64,000 nt of DNA from Fredericiella sp963839515 (GTDB lineage Bacteria > Chloroflexota > Anaerolineae > Caldilineales > Caldilineaceae). The notes under the pieces are model-generated. The model was not told where the DNA came from. It was given only the letters and a program-made list of their open reading frames with translations, and ran no database searches. The stretch lies in NCBI GenBank assembly GCA_963839515.1, contig CAWIVN010000023.1:744001-808000 (forward strand), read 5' to 3'. Below are positions 56,502 through 64,000 of this stretch, piece by piece (the first letter of the stretch is position 1; each line of letters starts with the position of its first letter). A program made the translations under genes and the position numbers.

Positions 56502-57240
56502 ATGCCGCGTGGCGCAGGGCGATGGCGCGTACCCCCTGGGTTTCACGATCTGCGGACACTGCGGCAGGAGCTGCAGGCGATGGCGGGAGATCTCGATGCC
56601 GCGGCCCGCGACCAGGTGGCGTACTGGGACGCAGGGTCGCCGTCCTACCGCTGGATGGAGATTGCACTCGACCAGTTCAGGACCAAGCCGATTACCAACC
56701 CACGCACGTTGCGGGGCATATCGCTCATGAACGTGGCAATCTACGATGCAATGGTGGCCGTGTGGAACGCAAGGTACCAGTACAACCGTGTGCGGCCGAG
56801 CCTGGCGGACTTGACGCTGGCGCCGCTGGTAGCAGTGCCCAACAGCCCTTCCTACCCCTCGGAGCAGGCCGTGGCGGCGGGAGCAGCGGCGACGATATTG
56901 GGTTATCTCTATCCCGACGACGCGGCCAGTTTGGAGGCCAAGGCGCAAGAGGCGGCGCAATCGCGGGCGTTGGCGGGCGTGAACTATCCCTCCGACGTTC
57001 AAGCGGGCCTCGCGCTTGGGCGCCAGGTGGCGCAGTTGGTGATCGACCGCGCCAAGGCAGACGGCTCAGATGCAGTATGGGACGGCACGATGCCCACGGC
57101 GGCCGGCAGCTGGACAGGCGAGAAGCCCATCGAGCCGTTGGCGGGGACGCTAGCCTACCTGTTCCCCGACGAAGCCGATGCAATCACCGCCAGGGGTGAG
57201 GAGGCCGCCAACTCGCGCCTGTGGGGCGGCAGCACGCGCT
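56502..57240 (+). pseudogene. Truncated vanadium-haloperoxidase/PAP2-like gene
   Basis: The frame carries SPSYRWMEIALDQF, AIYDAMVAVWNARYQYNRVR and PNSPSYPSEQAVAAGAAATI, the conserved helices and phosphate/vanadate-binding region of the PAP2/vanadium-dependent haloperoxidase family. FPDEADAITARGEEAANSRL follows. The catalytic His-bearing end is absent: the frame runs into the 3' end of the adjoining permease gene and stops. No signal peptide is present, although relatives are usually secreted. It lies head to head with the truncated regulator at 55689-56490. Confidence 0.65.
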
Positions 57241-57252
57241 TACAAGCCTTTC

Positions 57253-58266
57253 CTAGCTCTTGGCCAGCTGCCGCGCAACGCTGCTGAGACCCACGGCAAT
57301 GATCAAAATGGCGCCCTGGAAGACGTATTGGTAGAAGGTGGGGGCGCCGAAGATGGCAAGGCCGTTGAAGCCGATGCCGATGATCAGGACGCCGATGAAG
57401 GTACCTGGGATGTGGAACTCGCCGTCCTTGAGCGTGGCCGAGCCTAGAAACGCGGCGGCGAAGGCGTTGAGCAGGTAGGAGTCGGCGGCGCTGGCCGTGC
57501 CGCTGCCGATGAGCGAGGCAAGCAGGATGCCGGTCAGCGAGGCGCAGACGGCGGCCACGACAAAAGCCAGAATCTTGATGCGGTCCACCCGAATGCCGGA
57601 CAGGCGAGCCGCTTCGACGTTACCGCCGACGGCCTGGATTTGTTGGCCCATGTCGGTGCGGTTGACCAGCAGCCAGAGCAGGAAGAGCACCACAAACATG
57701 ATGATCACGTTGTTGGGGACGCCCCAGGCACGGTTCAAGGCGATGGCGGTGAAGATCTTGGGGACGCCGGAGGCGATGGGGACGCCGGTGGAGTAGGCGA
57801 AGGTCAAGCCGACCAGGATGGAGCCCATGCCCAGGGTGGCGATGACGGAATTGACCTTGATCTTGGTGACGATGGCGCCATTGATGAGGCCAATGATAAC
57901 GCCGACGCACAGCACGAGCAGGATGGCCAGCGGCACCGGTACGCCCTGGTTCACCATGAGACCCGTCACCAAAACGCCCGCCAGGCTGCCGTTGTAGCCA
58001 ATACTCAGATCCATCTCGCCCACAATTAACACGACCGTGAGCCCGCCGGCAATGATCGCCGTCAGCGAGGCCTGGTTGAGAATGTTGAGGAAGTTGGACA
58101 CCGTGGGAAAGGCGCGCGGCGCCGCGATCGAGAAGATCAGAATCATCAGGAACATGCCGATAATGCTGCCGTACTTGGCGATAAAGCCGAGGACGGCGCG
58201 GCGGTTGGCGCCGGCAACAGGCGCCGCTTCTCCGGCAGAGGTGTTGATCGGTTGCGAAGTGCTCAT
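57253..58266 (-). CDS. Sugar ABC transporter permease (RbsC family)
   Basis: The 337-residue membrane protein has the signature VLIVGEMDLSIGYNGSLAG, IGLINGAIVTKIKVNSVIA and the late GEFHIPGTFIGVLIIGIG segment of ribose-type permeases. A single permease gene, probably making a homodimer, distinguishes this importer from the two-permease system at 9201-11258. ATG 58266 overlaps the TGA of the ATPase gene (ATGA). The stop borders the truncated haloperoxidase remnant. Confidence 0.92.
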   Translation of the reverse strand: MSTSQPINTSAGEAAPVAGANRRAVLGFIAKYGSIIGMFLMILIFSIAAPRAFPTVSNFLNILNQASLTAIIAGGLTVVLIVGEMDLSIGYNGSLAGVLVTGLMVNQGVPVPLAILLVLCVGVIIGLINGAIVTKIKVNSVIATLGMGSILVGLTFAYSTGVPIASGVPKIFTAIALNRAWGVPNNVIIMFVVLFLLWLLVNRTDMGQQIQAVGGNVEAARLSGIRVDRIKILAFVVAAVCASLTGILLASLIGSGTASAADSYLLNAFAAAFLGSATLKDGEFHIPGTFIGVLIIGIGFNGLAIFGAPTFYQYVFQGAILIIAVGLSSVARQLAKS

Positions 58267-59795
58267 GTTCCTATTTCTGCTCTTTCCTCATGGCGGGCAT
58301 AGCTCATGTGTAACAGTGACTCTTTGCTGATTTCCTCGCCGACCAACTCGCCGGCAATCCGGCCTTCCACCATAACCAGCACCCGGTCACAGAGGCCGGG
58401 CAGCTCCTCGACTTCCGAGGAGATGACGATCACGCCGGCGCCCTGTGCCGCCAGGCTGCGCACGATCGCATGGATGTCGCCGCGTGCGCCTACGTCCACG
58501 CCACGCGACGGCTCGTCCAGGATGATGACTTTGACCGTTTCAGTCAGCCACTTGCCGATGACGACCTTCTGCTGGTTGCCGCCCGACAGGTTGCGTACGG
58601 GGGTGTCCACCGAACGAGTCTTGACTTGCAGCTTCTGCACGATCTCCTGCGCCCGGGCGTTGGCGCGGCTTAAGCTGATGAGCGGCAGCCAGCTCACCCG
58701 GCGCAGCGACGACACGCGTGGGATGTTGACGTTGAAGGACACGCTCTTGTCGAGCAGGAGCCCTTGCGAGCGGCGCTCCTCCGGCACCAGTACGATGCCC
58801 TGGCGCACTGCATCGTACGGGCTGCGGATGGCGACCGGTTTGCCACGCAGCAGGATCTCGCCTGCATCCGGGCGGTCGGCGCCGTAAACCATGCGCACGA
58901 GTTCCGAGCGGCCGGCGCCGACGAGGCCTGCCAGCCCCAACACCTCGCCCTCGTGCAGCGTAAACGATGCGCCGCGTACGTAGTGCCTGCGGCTCAGCCC
59001 GCGCACCTCCAGCAGCACCGGACGGTCTGGCGGTGCATGCGACACGGCGTCCACCTGGCCAAGATCGCCGCCGACGATGGAACGCACCAGCGACGCCTTA
59101 TTGAGATCGGCGCGCGGCAGCGAGGCGACGAGTGCCCCGTCCTTGAAAACCGTTACCCGGCTGCACAGATCCAGGATTTCGTCGAGGCGATGCGATACAT
59201 AGAGGATGGCGATGCCTTCCGCCGAAAGCTCGCGCACGATGCGGAAGAGACGTGCGCTCTCTTCGGCCGACAAGGAGGCCGTCGGTTCGTCCATGGCGAT
59301 CAGGCGCGCACGGTGGAGCAGGGCGCGGCCGATTGAGATCAGCCAGCGTTCGGCGACGGTCAAGTCGGCGACGGGCACATCCAGCGGGAAGTCGATGCCC
59401 AGCCGTTTTAGGGTTGGTTCTACCTGGCGGCGCGCAGCGTGCCAGTCGAGCAGCCCCGCGCGCTGGGGTTTGGGCAGGCCGAGCAGCAGGTTCTGCAAGG
59501 CATTGAACTTGGGAACGAGGTTGAGCTCCTGGTGGATGAAGCTGAGACCAAGATGGCGCGCTTCTTGCGGGTTGGCGATCTTGACGGGGCTGCCGTCAAG
59601 CAAGATCGTGCCTGCGTCGGGCTGGATGATGCCGGCCAGTGCGCGGATCAGGGTGGACTTGCCGGCGCCGTTGGCGCCCACCAGGCCGTGCACCTCGCCC
59701 CCTATGATGTCGAGGTTAACGCCCTTGAGCGCCTGTACGCCGCCAAAGTGCTTGACCAGAGACTGAACCTGCAAAAATGGCTGTTGGGATGACAT
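58263..59795 (-). CDS. Sugar ABC transporter ATP-binding protein (RbsA family)
   Basis: The 510-residue protein has two ABC domains. The first has Walker A GANGAGKST and Walker B LIAMDEPTASLSAEE; the second has GLVGAGRSE, signature LSGGNQQKV and IILDEPSRGVDVG. Unlike the paralogue at 11297-12790, the second Walker B keeps its acidic residues. It drives a CUT2 importer together with the overlapping permease gene. ATG 59795 is set by the start of the family alignment (MSSQQPFLQVQSLVKHF). An inverted repeat separates it from the binding-protein gene upstream. Confidence 0.93.
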   Translation of the reverse strand: MSSQQPFLQVQSLVKHFGGVQALKGVNLDIIGGEVHGLVGANGAGKSTLIRALAGIIQPDAGTILLDGSPVKIANPQEARHLGLSFIHQELNLVPKFNALQNLLLGLPKPQRAGLLDWHAARRQVEPTLKRLGIDFPLDVPVADLTVAERWLISIGRALLHRARLIAMDEPTASLSAEESARLFRIVRELSAEGIAILYVSHRLDEILDLCSRVTVFKDGALVASLPRADLNKASLVRSIVGGDLGQVDAVSHAPPDRPVLLEVRGLSRRHYVRGASFTLHEGEVLGLAGLVGAGRSELVRMVYGADRPDAGEILLRGKPVAIRSPYDAVRQGIVLVPEERRSQGLLLDKSVSFNVNIPRVSSLRRVSWLPLISLSRANARAQEIVQKLQVKTRSVDTPVRNLSGGNQQKVVIGKWLTETVKVIILDEPSRGVDVGARGDIHAIVRSLAAQGAGVIVISSEVEELPGLCDRVLVMVEGRIAGELVGEEISKESLLHMSYARHEERAEIGT

Positions 59796-59817
59796 GGTGT
59801 CTGTATCTGGGGTGGGC

Positions 59818-59884
59818 GGGCACAAGGTCCGGCGAAAGAACCCTCGCCACAACAGCAGGATCATTCCCGCCGGACCTTGTGCCC
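59818..59884. repeat. Inverted repeat i between binding-protein and ATPase genes
   Basis: Arms GGGCACAAGGTCCGGCG (59818-59834) and complement (59868-59884) enclose 33 bases. They match the arms of inverted repeat h. The repeat begins 21 bases past the binding-protein stop and ends 22 bases before the ATPase start. Confidence 0.9.
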
Positions 59885-59905
59885 CTACGAATCGTGTGTG
59901 CCCGA

Positions 59906-60991
59906 TTATTGTTGCAGAGCGTTCGGATCGATTGCCTCAGGGTGCTCGGCCAGGAAGGCCTCCAGGGTGTCCTTGTTGACTACCTTGACCGGCACTTCCA
60001 CGGCCTTGGCCTCCCAGCTGTCGCCGGCCTGGATGGCTTCGTTGATGGTCTCGACCAGCACGCGGCCTTCGTCTTCCACGGCGGCCCAGGCGGTGGCGGT
60101 CATCCAGCCGTCCTGCACGGCCACGATGGCGTCGACATTGCCGTTGGTGCCGTAGACCTTGACGTCAGGGCGGTTCTGCTGCTTGAGTGTCGAGATGGCG
60201 CCCAGGGCGGGGTCATCCCAGCAGCCCCAGACGGCATAGTTGGCCTCGCCTTCGGGCCGGGCGGCGAGCCAGGCCGAGGCAAACTGCGCGCCTGCCTGCA
60301 GGTAGCCGGGGATGGGAACTTCGTTCTTGGTGACCTTGATGTCGGGATTCTCGGCCATGATCTTGTCAAACACTTCTTCGCGCTCGCGGCAGACCTGGCC
60401 GGTGTGATAGGTGAGGGCCAAGACTTCGCCCTTGCCGCCCATATCGGCGACCAGCTGCTTGATCACCTCTTCGGCCTGCGGGCCGCCGGTGCCGTTGGTG
60501 GCCACGATGCCGTCGTCCATGCCGTTTCCAAGTCCGCCGCCCCAGGTGGCAACCGGGATGCCGGCTTCCTTGGTGGCGGCCAGGCCGGCGCCGAGTGAGG
60601 TAGTGGGGAAGACCAGGTCGATCACGGCGCCTGCGCCGCGCTGGGCCAGGTTCTGGAAGGCGGCGTTGGCCTGGTCGGCGCTACCGCTGGCGTCGATGAC
60701 GCTTACTTCCCAGCCCAGCTTGTCCGCCGCTTCGGTTGCCCCCTTAATAAAGCGGGCGTTGCTGGAATCGGACGGGGTGATAGACACGAGGCCGAGCAGG
60801 AATTTGCCGCTGCCGGCATCTGCTGCGCCTGCAGCAGCGTCTGCGGCCGGCGCCTCCTCCGTCGCCGTTGCCGCCGCTGCTTCGGTGCTTTCAGCCGGAG
60901 GAGCGGGTGCGGCGGGCGCAGCAGGTGCCGCGCAGGCGCCGAAAACCATGGCGAAAATGACGAGCAAGACGGGAATTGACCACTTACGCAT
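59906..60991 (-). CDS. Sugar ABC transporter substrate-binding lipoprotein (ribose type)
   Basis: The 361-residue protein has a lipoprotein signal (LVIFAMVFGAC), an Ala/Glu/Pro/Thr linker to about residue 55 and a type I binding fold. LGLVSITPSDSSNARFIKG opens the first lobe, VIDASGSADQANAAFQNLA and AVIDLVFPTTSLGAGL follow, and NYAVWGCWDDPALGAI and VKVYGTNGNVDAI lie in the second lobe. Its ligand is unknown; the adjoining cyclase suggests a lactone, amide or sugar-acid-like compound. ATG 60991 has AGGAGG upstream. Confidence 0.9.
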   Translation of the reverse strand: MRKWSIPVLLVIFAMVFGACAAPAAPAAPAPPAESTEAAAATATEEAPAADAAAGAADAGSGKFLLGLVSITPSDSSNARFIKGATEAADKLGWEVSVIDASGSADQANAAFQNLAQRGAGAVIDLVFPTTSLGAGLAATKEAGIPVATWGGGLGNGMDDGIVATNGTGGPQAEEVIKQLVADMGGKGEVLALTYHTGQVCREREEVFDKIMAENPDIKVTKNEVPIPGYLQAGAQFASAWLAARPEGEANYAVWGCWDDPALGAISTLKQQNRPDVKVYGTNGNVDAIVAVQDGWMTATAWAAVEDEGRVLVETINEAIQAGDSWEAKAVEVPVKVVNKDTLEAFLAEHPEAIDPNALQQ

Positions 60992-61037
60992 ACTCTTGCC
61001 TCCTGATGGTGGAATGGGTTGAAACGAGAACAATACG

Positions 61038-62036
61038 TTACTTAAGCGCCAGGGCATTGCCCGGCGAGCCGGAGCCCCCGACCTTGTTGAGCGGCGCGGC
61101 GGCAAACAGCCCTTCGTAGACTCCGTCGGCGGCGCAGTCGGCCGCCAGGGCATCGAGAGCGAACATCTCGCCCACGGCCATGCCTAGCAGTGGGATAATG
61201 CGGAAATGCAGAAAGCCCTCAACCGTCGGCGTGTAGGGCATGGCTTCGAGCGCCGGAACGTCGCACACCACGGCGGCCACCTGGTGGTCCCAGAGCCACT
61301 CGAGCGTGCTTTCGTCGGCGGAGAGGCCGGGCGCTTGCAACTCGGGGCCACCCAGCTTTGAGATCGCAACGCGGGTGTCCATCGGTGCGGCGTTATACCA
61401 CTCGATCCAGCCCATGCGGAGCAAGAGTACGTCACCGCCGAGCAGCTTGGCGCCCTGGGCATCGAGGGCGGCCTGCACGTCGGCGATGTCGACAGCCACT
61501 CGCTTGGAGGCGTCGATGGGCCGTCCTTGTTGGCGCAGGTAGGCTGCTACGTCGGCCAGCACGAAGCGGCCGGCGATCCCGCGGCGGGCCCAGTTCTCGA
61601 TACCATTCTTGGTGCCGGGCTCCCCGGTGATCTCCGCACGCTGCACGCCGTTGTAGTAGCCAAACTCTGGGTGCGGCATATGGCTCAGGGCATCCCACTG
61701 GGTGGACGACTGGGGCCAGTAGCCGTCGTAATAGTCGTCCGTGCCCCATTCGCTGTCATCGGTGCCGGGAGTCAGGTCGATAATGTGATGGTGCATGGCT
61801 TTGCGCCCGAGGATGGGAGGGTACGGCTTTTCCATCTCCCAGTTGAGGGAGAAGGTCTGCCCCTTGCGCACGAGGGACGCGGCGCGCACCAGGCGTTCGG
61901 GCGTGAGCAAGTTGATGGTGCCGACCTGGTCGTCCTCGCCAAAGACGCCCCAAGACGAGCGGGGCGGTTTGCCGGCGGCGACGGGAAGATCGCGATAGCG
62001 GGGCCAGGAGGTGGGGATTGCGGTAACTGAAGCCAT
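61038..62036 (-). CDS. Cyclase-family metal-dependent hydrolase
   Basis: The 332-residue protein belongs to the cyclase/kynurenine-formamidase-like family. The metal-binding stretch STQWDALSH at 111-119, followed by H122 in MPHPEFGYY, takes the place of the usual HxGTHxD motif, as in the fungal-type and related bacterial branch. The family hydrolyses amides, formamides or lactones. It is the first gene of the operon with the ribose-type importer, which suggests that the imported compound, or one derived from it, is the substrate. Start ATG 62036 is 171 bases downstream of a promoter with a LacI-type operator. Confidence 0.82.
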   Translation of the reverse strand: MASVTAIPTSWPRYRDLPVAAGKPPRSSWGVFGEDDQVGTINLLTPERLVRAASLVRKGQTFSLNWEMEKPYPPILGRKAMHHHIIDLTPGTDDSEWGTDDYYDGYWPQSSTQWDALSHMPHPEFGYYNGVQRAEITGEPGTKNGIENWARRGIAGRFVLADVAAYLRQQGRPIDASKRVAVDIADVQAALDAQGAKLLGGDVLLLRMGWIEWYNAAPMDTRVAISKLGGPELQAPGLSADESTLEWLWDHQVAAVVCDVPALEAMPYTPTVEGFLHFRIIPLLGMAVGEMFALDALAADCAADGVYEGLFAAAPLNKVGGSGSPGNALALK

Positions 62037-62206
62037 AGAAACACGACTCCCTTGCAGGTAAACGATTGAATGAATGGTTGGCTGGAGCTATATCCGGCTT
62101 TTCGACGGGACAGGGACACACACGCCACTGCTACGCCGGCGGCAGCGAGATCCATAATGCCAGCAATGAGAGCTCCTATATACTTGTGAAAGGGAGAACT
62201 AGTCAC

Positions 62207-62235
62207 ATGGTAAACGTTTTCCGGGGCAAAGTCAA
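62207..62235 (-). promoter_or_regulatory. Promoter and LacI-type operator of the cyclase/ABC operon
   Basis: On the minus strand, TTGACT (62230-62235) and TACCAT (62207-62212) are 17 bases apart. The imperfect palindrome GGTAAACGTTTTCC (62209-62222), with the AAACGTTT core of LacI-family operators, covers the -10 region. A plus-strand TATAAT at 62256-62261 may serve the divergent aldo/keto reductase gene but lacks a good -35. Nothing else is evident in 62037-62341. Confidence 0.55.
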
Positions 62236-62341
62236 TACGAACTCGAGTGGCGCAGTATAATACTGGTACGGATGAGAGGGCGGCTGAATTCAGCGGCCTG
62301 CGGGCGAGAGATACACAATCTTGCAACACAAGGAGAGCACA

Positions 62342-63325
62342 ATGGACTACGTCAATCTGGGAAAAACCGGTCTCAAGGTGTCGCGCCTGTGCCTGGGCTG
62401 CATGACCTACGGGGTGCCCGAACGGGGAGCGCATCCGTGGACGCTTCACGAGGAGGCCGGCCGGCCGTTTATTGCCCGCGCCTTGGAAGTGGGCATCAAC
62501 TTTTTTGACACGGCCAACGTCTATTCGGACGGTACCAGCGAGGAAATCTTGGGGCGAGCGCTGCGGGACATGGCGCGGCGCGACGAAGTCGTGATCGCGA
62601 CCAAGGTGCATGGGCAGATGCGCGGCGATGCCAACGGCCGTGGGCTGTCGCGCAAGGCGATCATGGCCGAGATCGATAACAGCCTGCGCCGGCTCCAGAC
62701 GGACTACGTGGACCTTTATCAGATCCACCGCTGGGACTACGAGACGCCGATCGAGGAGACGCTGGAGGCGCTGCATGACGTAGTCAAGGCCGGCAAGGCA
62801 CGCTACATTGGCGCATCGTCGATGTATGCGTGGCAGTTCTGCAAGGCATTGTACCTGGCCGACCGACACGGCTGGACGCGTTTTGTCTCGATGCAGAACC
62901 ACTACAACCTGCTCTATCGTGAGGAAGAGCGTGAGATGATGGGGCTGTGCCTGGCAGAGGGTATCGGCGTGCTGCCGTGGAGCCCGCTGGCACGTGGGAA
63001 GCTGACACGGCCTTGGGAGAGCGAGCCAACGGCGCGCATGGAGGGCGACGAATTTGGCAAGAGTTTGTATGCGCAGACACAGGATGCGGACCGGCGCGTG
63101 GTCGAGCGGGTGATCCAGGTGGCGCAGGCACGCGGCGTACCGGCTGCGCAGGTGGCGCTGGCCTGGCTGCTGCACAAGCCTGGGGTGACGTCGCCCATTA
63201 TCGGGGCGTCGAAGCCGCATCACCTCGAGGATGCGGTGGCGGCGCTATCACTGGAGCTGCCGGCGGAGGAGATGGCGGCATTGGAGGAGCCGTATGTGCC
63301 GCGCCCGGTGCTTGGGTACGTGTAG
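62342..63325 (+). CDS. Aldo/keto reductase
   Basis: The 327-residue protein is a complete aldo/keto reductase barrel with the catalytic set D56 and Y61 (FFDTANVYSDGTSEE), K88 (VIATKVHG) and the His of DLYQIHRWD. The NADPH-binding SPIIGASKPHHLEDA loop lies near the end. It resembles the YajO/Tas-like subgroup, which reduces aldehydes or sugars with NADPH. ATG 62342 has AAGGAGA upstream. It is divergent from the cyclase/ABC operon and may share its regulation. Confidence 0.92.
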   Translation: MDYVNLGKTGLKVSRLCLGCMTYGVPERGAHPWTLHEEAGRPFIARALEVGINFFDTANVYSDGTSEEILGRALRDMARRDEVVIATKVHGQMRGDANGRGLSRKAIMAEIDNSLRRLQTDYVDLYQIHRWDYETPIEETLEALHDVVKAGKARYIGASSMYAWQFCKALYLADRHGWTRFVSMQNHYNLLYREEEREMMGLCLAEGIGVLPWSPLARGKLTRPWESEPTARMEGDEFGKSLYAQTQDADRRVVERVIQVAQARGVPAAQVALAWLLHKPGVTSPIIGASKPHHLEDAVAALSLELPAEEMAALEEPYVPRPVLGYV

Positions 63326-63334
63326 GATGGTCAG

Positions 63335-63876
63335 GGGCACTTGACCTGCGCGAGATGTTGGAGGATCTGGTGCGCGAGGGGAAGATCCGCTGCTATGGTT
63401 GGAGCACCGACGACGCGGCCGCCGCGGACTTGTTTGGCCAGGGCGAGCACTGTGCGGCCATTCAGCACGATCTCAACGTGGTATTGGACGCGCCGGCCAT
63501 GCTGGCGACATGCGAGCAGCTGGACCTGGCGAGCGTCAATCGCAGCCCGCTGGCGCGCGGCGCGCTGACCGGCAAGTATGCCAAGCAGGCCGCCTTTGCC
63601 GAGAACGATGTGCGCCGCGACCAGTGGTCGTACGAACACTTCTTTGCGCCTACGCTCGACAAGCTGGAAGCGCTGCGCGAGATCCTCACCAGCGGGGGAC
63701 GGACCTTGGCACAGGGCGCGCTGGCGTGGATTTGGGCGCGCAGCGGCAGGACGGTGCCAATTCCCGGCTGCCGCACAGAGGCGCAGGTGCGGGAGAATGC
63801 AGGCGCGATGGAGTTCGGGCCGTTGACGGAGGGACAGATGGCGGAGATTGAGGGGCTGCTGGAACGCGAGTCGTAG
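63335..63876 (+). pseudogene. C-terminal fragment of a second aldo/keto reductase
   Basis: Directly after the intact reductase, one open frame encodes about 180 residues: LREMLEDLVREGKIRCYGWS, then VNRSPLARGALTGKYAKQAA, LAQGALAWIWARSGRTVPIP and GCRTEAQVRENAGAMEFG. These are the second half of an aldo/keto reductase, from the strand after the catalytic His to the cofactor loop. The half with Asp, Tyr and Lys is missing and no start with a ribosome site precedes it. The last 124 bases of the window after the stop show no gene. Confidence 0.75.
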
Positions 63877-64000
63877 GCTGACGGGCCGCGGCTGGGAGTA
63901 GAGTTGGCCGCAATTTTAGGGGAATGAGAAAACGGCAAAAGGGTTGAATCACCCGCGATTCGGAGTACAATTGGATCGAGGCGGGATGTTCATGCCAATG

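Noticed and set aside
61772..63223. 483-codon minus-strand open frame across the cyclase start and aldo/keto reductase
   Set aside because: It overlaps two well-supported genes and their promoter region, and its translation has no family marks.

Overview
The window looks like a chromosomal segment of a high-GC member of the Chloroflexota, most likely near the Anaerolineae/Caldilineae. This is an inference. It rests on the Ala/Thr/Glu-rich linkers after the lipobox of all three solute-binding lipoproteins, a T-box in front of valS, an operon of Rieske protein, b6-type cytochrome b and di-haem cytochrome c, and the density of sugar ABC transporters. No rRNA, tRNA, CRISPR array, phage gene or transposase was seen.

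Layout. 1-5.7 kb: end of murQ, a sugar isomerase/epimerase, a YeaQ-type membrane protein, an isochorismatase-like hydrolase, a methyltransferase overlapping a dual-specificity phosphatase, then DUF1269 and DUF2254 membrane proteins. 5.7-9.0 kb (minus strand): hflX with a long leader, a GNAT acetyltransferase and a 3-hydroxyisobutyrate-dehydrogenase-like enzyme. 9.2-20.9 kb (minus): a carbohydrate cluster with a TPP enzyme, aldehyde dehydrogenase, IlvD/Edd dehydratase, a frameshifted dhaK, dhaL and a complete ribose-type ABC importer. This could take up a sugar or polyol and break it down through a sugar acid and a 2-keto acid, or through a phosphorylated ketose. 21-29 kb: an MFS transporter, a RIO-like kinase behind a candidate attenuator, stress and oxidoreductase genes, thrC and rnc. 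29-33 kb: smc. 33.9-37.5 kb: the quinol:cytochrome c oxidoreductase operon. 38-43.2 kb: a secreted sialidase-like protein and valS with its T-box. 43.3-44.5 kb: a pentapeptide-repeat protein ending in an EAD1-like domain. 44.6-52.5 kb: a LacI regulator, an ABC importer and a GH13 sugar phosphorylase, with gene content like E. coli ycjM-ycjW. 52.5-55.6 kb: a 1038-residue beta-CASP metallo-beta-lactamase protein with a repeated C-terminal module and a ParB-like end. 55.7-57.2 kb: two truncated genes. 57.3-62.0 kb: a second ribose-type ABC importer with a cyclase-family hydrolase under a LacI-type operator. 62.3-63.9 kb: an aldo/keto reductase and the truncated end of another.

Palindromes sit just 3' of many genes. 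One family shares the core TGTCCCCGGGACC. All three solute-binding-protein genes are followed, before the next transporter gene, by a long inverted repeat. One palindrome supplies the last codons of rnc, and another inverted repeat lies in frame inside valS. The strongest candidates for something new are the pentapeptide-EAD1 protein, the MBL/beta-CASP-ParB fusion, the ABC permease with an SH3-like insertion, and the modular palindrome system.
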